A stretch of DNA of 64,000 nt, from positions 1 to 64,000 of the forward strand of contig NZ_CANLNH010000011.1 in the NCBI RefSeq assembly GCF_947492535.1, read 5' to 3'. Origin of the DNA: an uncultured Dokdonia sp. Lineage in GTDB: Bacteria > Bacteroidota > Bacteroidia > Flavobacteriales > Flavobacteriaceae. This document shows, piece after piece, positions 58,197-64,000 of the stretch. Positions within the stretch are counted from its first letter, which is position 1; every line of letters begins with the position of its first letter. The notes beneath the pieces are model-generated. The model saw only the letters and a program-made list of their open reading frames with translations. It was not told the DNA's origin and did not search any database. A program made the translations under genes and the position numbers.

Positions 58197-58402
58197 TTTT
58201 TTTCAAAAACAACGAGACCTACATGTGTCACCGTATCTGGCGTAGCACCAATACCAAAACAACCTTCTTTTCCTGGCGTTAGCTTATCGCTGTACTGATG
58301 ATTTTTATACTCCCACCCATCTATTACATTTTGATTAATGATGGTTTGCAATTCTTTATCTGGTGATGCAGATCTAAATAGAGGTACTACTTTATATTCC
58401 AT
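58193..58402 (-). CDS. DUF4177-like small protein
   Basis: 69 residues, first gene of operon 2. The pattern EYKVVPL, then INQNVIDGWEYKNHQ, then THVGLVVFEKK fits the small alpha/beta DUF4177-like family (one helix packed on a sheet, with GWE in the middle). No signal peptide. The promoter with the TTACGG dyad lies just upstream. Role unknown. Confidence 0.75.
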   Translation of the reverse strand: MEYKVVPLFRSASPDKELQTIINQNVIDGWEYKNHQYSDKLTPGKEGCFGIGATPDTVTHVGLVVFEKK

Positions 58403-58429
58403 AATTATATGTTGGTTTTAATGTTTTAC

Positions 58430-58474
58430 CAAATCTAAAAACATTAACAGTCAACACGTTACGGGTTTCCGTAA
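58430..58474 (-). promoter_or_regulatory. Operon 2 promoter with TTACGG-N4-CCGTAA operator
   Basis: On the minus strand the dyad TTACGGAAACCCGTAA (58474-58459) is followed after exactly 21 bp by TAGATTTG (58437-58430), a match to the -7 consensus TAnnTTTG. The DUF4177-like start codon is 27 bp further on. The dyad centre falls near -43, typical of an activator overlapping the -33 region. The same arrangement occurs upstream of operon 1. Confidence 0.75.
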
Positions 58475-58541
58475 ATACAAAAAGTATTTTAAATTGAGGA
58501 GCTATAAAAAGAATCCCATTTTTAAGAAAGCCTCATAAATA

Positions 58542-58859
58542 CTAGTCCTCCCATCCACATAAAGTCCTACCTAGTTCTTTTGCTTTAGACATAGAAACTT
58601 CAAAAATATCTGTAGAGCATGGCTTTAATCCTCTACAAGATTTTTTGTAATGATATCGCTTACTTCTAGGCCCTTTACAGATATAAACCTCTTTACTAGT
58701 AGTAAAATTACTTTGTAAATACTCATACGAATGTTTATTTGAAACATCTAGTCTTGCATCTTTTTTATAAATATCTACTTCAAAAGATGTCAGGAAATAC
58801 ATAGAAACAAAACAGCCCACTATAAAGGAAAGTCCTATAAGCACTAAATTTTTTAACAT
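58542..58859 (-). CDS. Membrane-anchored Cys/His small protein
   Basis: 105 residues. An N-terminal membrane helix (about 3-24) is followed by a spacer and a compact C-terminal domain (VYICKGPRSKRYHYKKSCRG, then LKPCSTDIFEVSMSKAKELGRTLC). The Cys/His spacing resembles the small Ada-type metal-binding fold common in Bacteroidota. Last gene of operon 1, 3 bp after the secreted TPR gene. Probably exposed outside the membrane; ligand unknown. Confidence 0.72.
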   Translation of the reverse strand: MLKNLVLIGLSFIVGCFVSMYFLTSFEVDIYKKDARLDVSNKHSYEYLQSNFTTSKEVYICKGPRSKRYHYKKSCRGLKPCSTDIFEVSMSKAKELGRTLCGWED

Positions 58860-58862
58860 CTC

Positions 58863-59840
58863 TTAATTTTTACGCTGTGATCGTATCATTTGAATAATTT
58901 CTGCTGTCTCTAAAATATCAGGTCGTTTTTTCTTTACTTTCTTGAGATCTCGAATCATTTCTGAAAATACCGCATTAGCTTTCCACTGATTTTTAACTAG
59001 CTCTATTGCGTGTATATAAGTTTCAATTGCCTTATCGCTTTCACCAGAAATTAAGAGTATAAGTCCTTTATTTGCTTTTACCCAGCCTAATTCATACACA
59101 GAAAGGGATTTATTACAATACTCCATTGCTTTATCTATATTATTTTTCTCATAGTATCCCCATCCCAAGGTTCCATAAGATTCTGCTTTACGCTGTGCCT
59201 CAGATTTTGGAGGCGCAGGTTCTCTCTTATTTGTAAGTAATGCTGTGAGAACGGCTCCTACTATATCTGGTCTTGACTCAATAATGGCAGCCACTTCAAT
59301 AGTGATATTTGCTCCTGTCCATCGATTTGGATTTTTAATGCCTAAATACCAACTGCCATTAGTAACATCATCTACTCGTATGACTCCTTGTAATGTGTTC
59401 TTAACATTTCCCTCAGAAATTGAATAAAAAGAACCGCCATTATTATCTACCTTACGTTGAAAAAGATTTATATTTTTAGAATCACATACATAAACATCAA
59501 TAGCACAAGAACCTTTAGGCACATAGATGTTTGATAACCTATTTGGAATAGACCCTTTTGACGTTTGAAGTAATGATGATAACTGTGAAGCTAAATTCAG
59601 ATTTTTACTTTCCGATTGTTGTTTGGAAGTAGAGAAGCTATAATACCAAGCAACTGTATTGGGAGGTAAATCTACTTTAATGTACGTTCTTGAAGTTCCT
59701 CCTACAGATGCATTAAGACCGCCATTTAAATACATACTTCTGGGTTGTATAAGTTGTCGTACTTCGCGTTTAATTTCTAGACCTTGAGCAGAGATACTCT
59801 GTGTTAAAAAAAGGATTAGAACAATAACTATATTTTTCAT
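58863..59840 (-). CDS. Secreted beta + TPR protein (paralogue 1)
   Basis: 325 residues with a signal peptide (about 1-18, ending SISAQ). The N-terminal ~190 residues are beta-rich (RSMYLNGGLNASVGG; LPPNTVAWYYSFSTSK). The C-terminal part has TPR-like helices (TLGWGYYEKNNIDKAMEYCN; LLISGESDKAIETYIHAI). It is clearly paralogous to the next gene upstream (59847-60761) over its whole length. Likely periplasmic or surface-exposed. No catalytic motif; both copies probably form a binding or assembly module of operon 1. Confidence 0.78.
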   Translation of the reverse strand: MKNIVIVLILFLTQSISAQGLEIKREVRQLIQPRSMYLNGGLNASVGGTSRTYIKVDLPPNTVAWYYSFSTSKQQSESKNLNLASQLSSLLQTSKGSIPNRLSNIYVPKGSCAIDVYVCDSKNINLFQRKVDNNGGSFYSISEGNVKNTLQGVIRVDDVTNGSWYLGIKNPNRWTGANITIEVAAIIESRPDIVGAVLTALLTNKREPAPPKSEAQRKAESYGTLGWGYYEKNNIDKAMEYCNKSLSVYELGWVKANKGLILLISGESDKAIETYIHAIELVKNQWKANAVFSEMIRDLKKVKKKRPDILETAEIIQMIRSQRKN

Positions 59841-59846
59841 ATTAAA

Positions 59847-60761
59847 TTATTTTACCTGCATTTCTACCATTTTTATAATTTTATCAACTTCAGCTATTGA
59901 AGGTTGCTCTTGTCTTATCTTTTTAAGCTCAATAATTAGATTTGAGAATACATTTTCTGCATTGGATTGTTCTTTAATCAATAAAATAGCATCAAAAAAT
60001 GTTGAAAGCGCCTTATCTGTATCATATAGTTGTAATTGTGATAATCCTTTTATTGAAGTAACCCATCCTAATTTTGTAATACGATTTACTTTCTCACAAT
60101 AGGCAATACTCATGGTATAGTTTCCATTTTCATACTCATCTTTTGCGGCATAGCCTAACAACTCAGCTTTTAATACCGCAGCTGATTTCTCCTGTTCAAT
60201 GATCGTTTCTACAATGGCAACTACTTCAATATTAATATGCACCCCTATAAATCTTGCTGGGTTTTTTAACCCAAGGTATAATACCTCATCTTTAATATCA
60301 TCTATCACTACAACTGCCTGTTCTGTGTTCTTTACAGTCCCTTCTATATGATGATTATAATTTCTTTTTTTTACAAAAGGAGTAACATTTTCATTATCCA
60401 ACACATAAATATCAATACCACAACTCCCCTCTGGAATTTCAATTTTAGATTGTAAATTTCCTTTTAATCCAACATTGCTTGTATACAAGCCGACTAGTTG
60501 AGACATTAAATTAATCCTCGCCAACTTTTTCTTATATATTGAAGTCGTAAAACTATAATACCATCTAACTGTATTGGGCGGGAGATTTACTTCTACAAAT
60601 GATCGGGATGATCCTTCTATGCTAGAAACAATTCCAGATTGGAGATAAATACTTCTACTAGAGACCACTTCAACTGGCTCTTGAATACGTTCTTCATATT
60701 GTGAAAAAAGTAGTTTTGAACATAATAATAGATAAATCCAAATAATTTTAGTCATTATCAT
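59847..60761 (-). CDS. Secreted beta + TPR protein (paralogue 2)
   Basis: 304 residues (or 302 from ATG 60755) with a signal peptide ending LLFSQ. It shares with its neighbour RSIYLQSGIVSSIEG, LPPNTVRWYYSFTTS, GSCGIDIYVLDNEN and GLKNPARFIGVHINIEVVAI, followed by degenerate TPR-like helices. Six bases separate the two genes, so they arose by tandem duplication and have diverged. It overlaps the nuclease-like gene upstream by 14 bp. Confidence 0.78.
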   Translation of the reverse strand: MIMTKIIWIYLLLCSKLLFSQYEERIQEPVEVVSSRSIYLQSGIVSSIEGSSRSFVEVNLPPNTVRWYYSFTTSIYKKKLARINLMSQLVGLYTSNVGLKGNLQSKIEIPEGSCGIDIYVLDNENVTPFVKKRNYNHHIEGTVKNTEQAVVVIDDIKDEVLYLGLKNPARFIGVHINIEVVAIVETIIEQEKSAAVLKAELLGYAAKDEYENGNYTMSIAYCEKVNRITKLGWVTSIKGLSQLQLYDTDKALSTFFDAILLIKEQSNAENVFSNLIIELKKIRQEQPSIAEVDKIIKMVEMQVK

Positions 60762-61803
60762 ATAACTTAATCGTTGCTAATAACTCCTTCTCAAATTGAT
60801 AAATATCTTCAATAGTGGTTATATGTTCTTTTTGCTCTTTTTTCTCCTTTTTAAAAATCCCTATCTGTTTTTTCTTTCCATTAAAATATAATCTACATAA
60901 TGGTTTACGATTGTTATTATCTAGTAGAATTCCAAAATATGATTGTGTATCTCTTGCAACGATACGATCTACAGGAATTTCACGTCTTAAAATAGCTACT
61001 ACAATCCTATAAGCATCTTGCTCTTCTTCGGTAGTAATAACTTTTGATTCTTTCTCTTCTATAATTGGATGTTCTTCTTGTTGCTTTTCGTGTTCTTTAG
61101 TAAGTGCTGTATTCAATCTGTCATTTACACGATCACTAATAGTTTGATTTAATGCTTTGTGAACTAGTTTTGAAAATTCTTCGTGAACTCGTTCTGTAAA
61201 TCTACCTGAATACACTTGCCCTGTAAGAAGTTTAACCATATCATACGAAGGAGAGAGCAACTCTTCATTAAGAACTTTCTTTATTTCTTTTGTATATTTT
61301 AATGAACTCGCATTATCTACAATTTTTTCTACATCAAAATTTGACTTATGAAACTTAGCAATTTCGTGAATGGTATTTTCTTTTAATAAGGTGATGTCAA
61401 ATTCTAAAAAAGGTTTTTCATCCATTTTATTAGCTTCCTCTAAGTCTGTATAAAAACGATATTCTATACCATTTGTCAAAAGAGCAAAGCGTGTTTTTGT
61501 AGTGTGAAAATAACGGAACAATTGTGAGTTATGTATATCTAAATTTGTGTTCCAATATTTACACTCTATAATAAGTATAGGTTGTTCATTTTGAATGATT
61601 GCATAATCTACTTTTTCGCCTTTTTTAAGCCCAATATCTGCTGTAAATTCAGGGACTACTTCTGTTGGGTTAAAAGTATCGTATCCCAAAAGGTTGATAA
61701 ATGGTAACACAAAAGCATGCTTTGTAGATTCCTCATTTGTAATATGACTTTTAAGTGGATTAATCTTATCTGCTAGTGCTTTAAGTGCGTTATGTATGTC
61801 CAT
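60748..61803 (-). CDS. Stand-alone HsdR_N-type PD-(D/E)XK nuclease-like protein
   Basis: 351 residues. The N-terminal ~160 residues match the nuclease domain found at the start of type I restriction HsdR: HAFVLPFINLLGYDTFNP, then the catalytic triad Asp66 (KVDYAI) and Glu80-x-Lys82 (IIECKYW). The rest is helical with a Glu-rich linker and a C-terminal domain (DRIVARDTQSYFGILLDN; KPLCRLYFNGKKKQ) seen in similar orphan proteins. There is no helicase, methylase or specificity gene nearby, so it is not a type I system. Its place in operon 1 among secreted proteins is unexpected. Confidence 0.85.
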   Translation of the reverse strand: MDIHNALKALADKINPLKSHITNEESTKHAFVLPFINLLGYDTFNPTEVVPEFTADIGLKKGEKVDYAIIQNEQPILIIECKYWNTNLDIHNSQLFRYFHTTKTRFALLTNGIEYRFYTDLEEANKMDEKPFLEFDITLLKENTIHEIAKFHKSNFDVEKIVDNASSLKYTKEIKKVLNEELLSPSYDMVKLLTGQVYSGRFTERVHEEFSKLVHKALNQTISDRVNDRLNTALTKEHEKQQEEHPIIEEKESKVITTEEEQDAYRIVVAILRREIPVDRIVARDTQSYFGILLDNNNRKPLCRLYFNGKKKQIGIFKKEKKEQKEHITTIEDIYQFEKELLATIKLYDND

Positions 61804-61808
61804 AGTAT

Positions 61809-62279
61809 TTATAGTTTATCTAGTACTTCAGAAAATATAGTATTGAAATGCCTCGTTACTGTTGTTTCTTTACCTTTTGAGGATACATATTCCAATCCTA
61901 GCAATTCAAGTTCTACAACAATAATTCCTTCACTTAATAATAATTTTGATTTTGAGTTGTCCTTTAAATCTTGAACATTATTAAGCCATTCACTATATGG
62001 ACCATTTATAGCAAACCCATATTTTTTAAAATCTTGACTATCTTTAAAAAATAATAGTTGCTTATAAAGCAGTTCGAATTCTTCGACTACTTGATTTGCA
62101 TCTAGTACAACTAATTCTACTTCTTTTTCTTGATTCTTTTCTATAGAATCTGGTTTGGTAATGATAGATGAGTATCCATTATTTATAACCAAAGCATCTT
62201 GTGTAGTTTCCTTAATCGATGAACGATTATTACAGGATATAAATGTTATCACGAATACAATTAAAATGAAAGCTCTCAT
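61809..62279 (-). CDS. Small lipoprotein
   Basis: 156 residues from ATG 62279 (MRAFILIVFVITFISCNN, lipobox Cys16); the frame stays open upstream to 62330, but that would place an unconserved leader before the signal peptide. The mature part is Glu/Lys-rich and helical (VEEFELLYKQLLFFKDSQDF). No family recognised. It lies between the Cys-rich small gene and the nuclease-like gene (5-bp gap). Confidence 0.7.
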   Translation of the reverse strand: MRAFILIVFVITFISCNNRSSIKETTQDALVINNGYSSIITKPDSIEKNQEKEVELVVLDANQVVEEFELLYKQLLFFKDSQDFKKYGFAINGPYSEWLNNVQDLKDNSKSKLLLSEGIIVVELELLGLEYVSSKGKETTVTRHFNTIFSEVLDKL

Positions 62280-62289
62280 AATAAAAAGT

Positions 62290-62496
62290 TTAAGTGGTGT
62301 GACAGGCATTAGAGCACGTATAGCATCCATTTGATTTTGAATACGTTTTTTTTGCCTCTATTACTGCCGATTGACAACTCAAATAATCACCTAGATATTT
62401 TTTACTCTTTACAAGCGGCAAGTATATACATCCTTTTTTATGCACCTCATGATCTCCATTAGATTGTGCATTATTATTTACATAATATTTTGCCAT
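62290..62496 (-). CDS. Cys/His-rich small protein
   Basis: 68 residues. The segment YYVNNNAQSNGDHEVHKKGC, then YLGDYLSCQSAVIEAKKTYS and NGCYTCSNACH, is a widespread small bacterial family with conserved Cys and His, probably metal-binding. It is soluble with no signal. Starts 4 bp after the 43-aa gene. Its fold may be related to the C-terminal domain of the 58542-58859 protein, since both share a Cys-x(n)-AKx pattern. Confidence 0.78.
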   Translation of the reverse strand: MAKYYVNNNAQSNGDHEVHKKGCIYLPLVKSKKYLGDYLSCQSAVIEAKKTYSKSNGCYTCSNACHTT

Positions 62497-62500
62497 TTGT

Positions 62501-62632
62501 TTATTTTTTAGAAGGTTTAGTTGGAGTTGGTCTAGAAGGTTTTCTAGTAGGATTATTATCTCTTCTAGGTCCTGAAGGATTTCCTGGTTTTTTACTTGGC
62601 CAATTAGGAGGTCTTTGTGGTTGCTTTGCCAT
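62501..62632 (-). CDS. 43-aa proline/lysine-rich peptide, first gene of operon 1
   Basis: A short frame from ATG 62632 to TAA 62503-62501 encodes MAKQPQRPPNWPSKKPGNPS followed by a Pro/Arg/Lys tail ending PTPTKPSKK. It is supported by its position between the dyad promoter and the Cys-rich gene (4-bp gap). It also shares the MAK start with that gene and has a strongly non-random composition (about 12 Pro). It is likely unstructured and could bind nucleic acid or the acidic partner domains. Too short for most gene callers. Confidence 0.65.
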   Translation of the reverse strand: MAKQPQRPPNWPSKKPGNPSGPRRDNNPTRKPSRPTPTKPSKK

Positions 62633-62658
62633 AATCTCTTGAGTTTTTAGTATACCGC

Positions 62659-62703
62659 CAAAGCTAAACTAGCTAAACAACAAACCCTTACGGAAATCCG
62701 TAA
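62659..62703 (-). promoter_or_regulatory. Operon 1 promoter with TTACGG-N4-CCGTAA operator
   Basis: On the minus strand the dyad TTACGGATTTCCGTAA (62703-62688) is followed after exactly 21 bp by TAGCTTTG (62666-62659), matching TAnnTTTG. The 43-aa start codon lies 26 bp further. Spacing and dyad are the same as at the operon 2 promoter. The candidate regulator is the LuxR-type protein at 63542-64000. Confidence 0.75.
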
Positions 62704-62709
62704 GGGTTT
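62682..62709 (-). terminator. Long hairpin, possible terminator overlapping the operator
   Basis: Perfect 12-bp arms AAACCCTTACGG/CCGTAAGGGTTT with a 4-base loop. Downstream in the leftward direction the sequence is T-rich (GTTTGTTGTTTAG), so it may also end the lipoprotein transcript from 62819-63520. The inner 16 bp equal the operator dyad, so the two roles overlap. Confidence 0.45.
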
Positions 62710-62818
62710 AAATATATTAGGTAAGATAGATTTCTAAGTCAAATCTTCAATGTAAAAATTGATTTTACACTTTATATTTCTTTGATAAATTATATAGAAT
62801 CCCAATATTAAATATTTT

Positions 62819-63520
62819 TCAAATGTCACTTATAGGTTTTTTCTCTCGCTCTTTTTTTTCTTTATACCATTTATCTTCAGTATCGAATCCAAGCATATAA
62901 ACATTCTTATATCTTTTATCTATTAATTTTTGCTCCTTTTTAATGTTACTATAACGAACACTTAAGCTTGGTTCAACTTTAATTCCAGAAATCGATTTAG
63001 GTTCAGAAATATCAATATTAATTTCTAAATTACCATTAATCCAAAAAACACTATATGGTCTTGACCTAAAATTTGGTTCTCCATACTTAAGTTTATATTC
63101 TTCGAGTAGTGCATCAAAAAGTATTTCATTTGAATTGTAATTACTTTTCCACATCCTTCTGTCTGTAGCAGATAATAAAATCCCTTGCAAAGAATCATTA
63201 TGTCTAATAGGATGTACTAAAAAATCAATTCCTATTAATTTTGAAATTTGTTTAAATTCATATTTAACATCATCAATCGTATCCCTACCTTCCATATATC
63301 TATAACTCTGAATTTTATCTACTTTATTTAAAGAATCAAGTTTTCTTCTATATTTTTGAATATCATCATTGAATTCAAAACTCAAAAAGAATTGAGTGGT
63401 TTCTTTTCCTGTTAATAATTCAGCTTTTCTGATGCTCTGATGTTTGTCAAAGACATCGGAGGATTCATTTTTACAACCTAAAAGTACTATCAAACCTAAA
63501 ATTACAATGATGTCTTTCAT
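62819..63520 (-). CDS. Hypothetical lipoprotein
   Basis: 233 residues with a lipobox signal peptide (IVILGLIVLLGCKNE, Cys16). The mature part alternates charged helices and strands (KLIGIDFLVHPIRHND; SVFWINGNLEINIDISEPKS) and ends in a Lys/Glu-rich tail. No family recognised. It lies between the LuxR-type regulator and operon 1 and may be transcribed separately, with the hairpin at 62682-62709 as its end. Confidence 0.75.
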   Translation of the reverse strand: MKDIIVILGLIVLLGCKNESSDVFDKHQSIRKAELLTGKETTQFFLSFEFNDDIQKYRRKLDSLNKVDKIQSYRYMEGRDTIDDVKYEFKQISKLIGIDFLVHPIRHNDSLQGILLSATDRRMWKSNYNSNEILFDALLEEYKLKYGEPNFRSRPYSVFWINGNLEINIDISEPKSISGIKVEPSLSVRYSNIKKEQKLIDKRYKNVYMLGFDTEDKWYKEKKEREKKPISDI

Positions 63521-63541
63521 TTTAAATATTTAATAATAATT

Positions 63542-64000
63542 TTATATTACACCCCAGTCTTTAGCAATGGAAATAAGGTGTACCGGATTACTAGCATTAA
63601 AAAGGACTTTGAGCTTGTTGAGTTGCTTTTCAACGCTACTAATACTACAATTTAATTGTTGTGCAATATATTTTTGTTTGACACCTTTGGACAATAACTC
63701 TAATAACAAGATATCTTTTTCTTCTAATTCGTTAATCTCATCAGTACTTCGTAATAACTGACTTGTTTTTGGGGTACAATAAGAATGTCCTTGTATAATG
63801 GTTTCAATCGCTTTTCTAATATGGAGGGAAGCATCACGCCCTTTTTCTACAAAAGCATCAATATGATAGTTTTCATATAGCTTTTGAATGCGAGCTATTC
63901 TTTTTTCTACAGAGTATACAATAACTTTAAGGTTAGGTAAGAGTTCTTTTGCTTCAAGTATTAACCCTTCTCCCTTAACGATAGTACGTTCTCTATGATC
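63542..64000 (-). CDS. LuxR/NarL-type response regulator (C-terminal part, runs off right edge)
   Basis: 152 codons open to the window edge, stop TAA at 63544-63542. The visible part begins with the second half of a receiver domain (LILEAKELLPNLKVIVYSV; GRDASLHIRKAIETI), possibly including the phosphoacceptor Asp as the first residue. It ends with a LuxR-type helix-turn-helix (LLELLSKGVKQKYIAQQLNC, then SISSVEKQLNKLKVLF). It is the only transcription factor next to the two operons with shared dyad operators and is their likely regulator. The N-terminus is outside the window. Confidence 0.82.
   Translation of the reverse strand, partial: DHRERTIVKGEGLILEAKELLPNLKVIVYSVEKRIARIQKLYENYHIDAFVEKGRDASLHIRKAIETIIQGHSYCTPKTSQLLRSTDEINELEEKDILLLELLSKGVKQKYIAQQLNCSISSVEKQLNKLKVLFNASNPVHLISIAKDWGVI

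Noticed and set aside
45787-58402. Type VI or type IX secretion cluster
   Set aside because: None of the hallmark components (contractile sheath, VgrG, GldKLMN, SprA) is present among the genes.
60748-61803. Type I restriction-modification system
   Set aside because: Only the HsdR N-terminal nuclease-like domain is present; no helicase, HsdM or HsdS gene is nearby.

Overview
The window looks like a chromosomal segment of a marine-type member of the Flavobacteriaceae (Bacteroidota). The DNA is AT-rich. Genes use weak or absent Shine-Dalgarno sequences, and two promoters carry the Bacteroidota -7 box TAnnTTTG. The gene content also fits: LytTR regulators, HisKA_2 and LytS kinases, a giant surface adhesin, Planctomycete-type cytochrome/DUF1501 genes and many lipoproteins. 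No rRNA, tRNA or CRISPR array was seen.

Layout. 1-6881 (minus): 5' part of a giant secreted repeat protein, running off the left edge, with a near-identical 552-bp tandem array. 6882-13144: repeat-rich region with a three-domain hydrolase/cyclase-like/AraC regulator, a glycosyltransferase and two MITE-like elements. 13145-19620: regulatory block (ECF sigma factor, TPR sensor kinase, TauD-like protein, NtrC-type regulator, LytTR protein, orphan sigma region 4 protein). 20063-27834: five-gene operon of cytochrome c/DUF1549/DUF1553, DUF1501, a beta-propeller and discoidin-like proteins. 27892-28731: DinD. 28999-32125: two membrane proteins and a LytS/LytTR pair. 32648-37268: H-NOX (nitric oxide or oxygen sensor) signalling cluster with separate receiver, kinase, Hpt and LytTR output proteins. 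37337-45648: exopolysaccharide-type cluster (GT4, GH5-like hydrolase, GT-C membrane protein, GT2), with a decayed second copy of the hydrolase 3' end.

The most unusual part is 45787-64000 on the minus strand. A LuxR-type regulator (cut by the right edge) and a lipoprotein gene precede two operons. Operon 1 (62632 to 58542) encodes a 43-aa proline-rich peptide, a cysteine-rich small protein, a lipoprotein, a stand-alone PD-(D/E)XK nuclease-like protein, two paralogous secreted TPR proteins and a membrane-anchored Cys/His protein. Operon 2 (58402 to 45787) encodes a DUF4177-like protein, a YidD-like protein, a vWA-like lipoprotein, a small membrane protein, a tubulin-like GTPase, a 1182-aa actin/Hsp70-like ATPase, a large lipoprotein, a membrane coiled-coil protein, a small lipoprotein, and a fusion of a TAXI solute-binding domain, a 2-TM channel-like pore and an RCK domain. 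Both operons have the same dyad TTACGG-N4-CCGTAA exactly 21 bp upstream of a TAnnTTTG box, so they are probably one co-regulated envelope-associated system. I do not recognise it as a named system.

A 14-20 bp palindrome (core GCTTTCGCGAAAGC) occurs 12 times in the window. Four copies inside genes encode the peptide AFAKA in the same frame.
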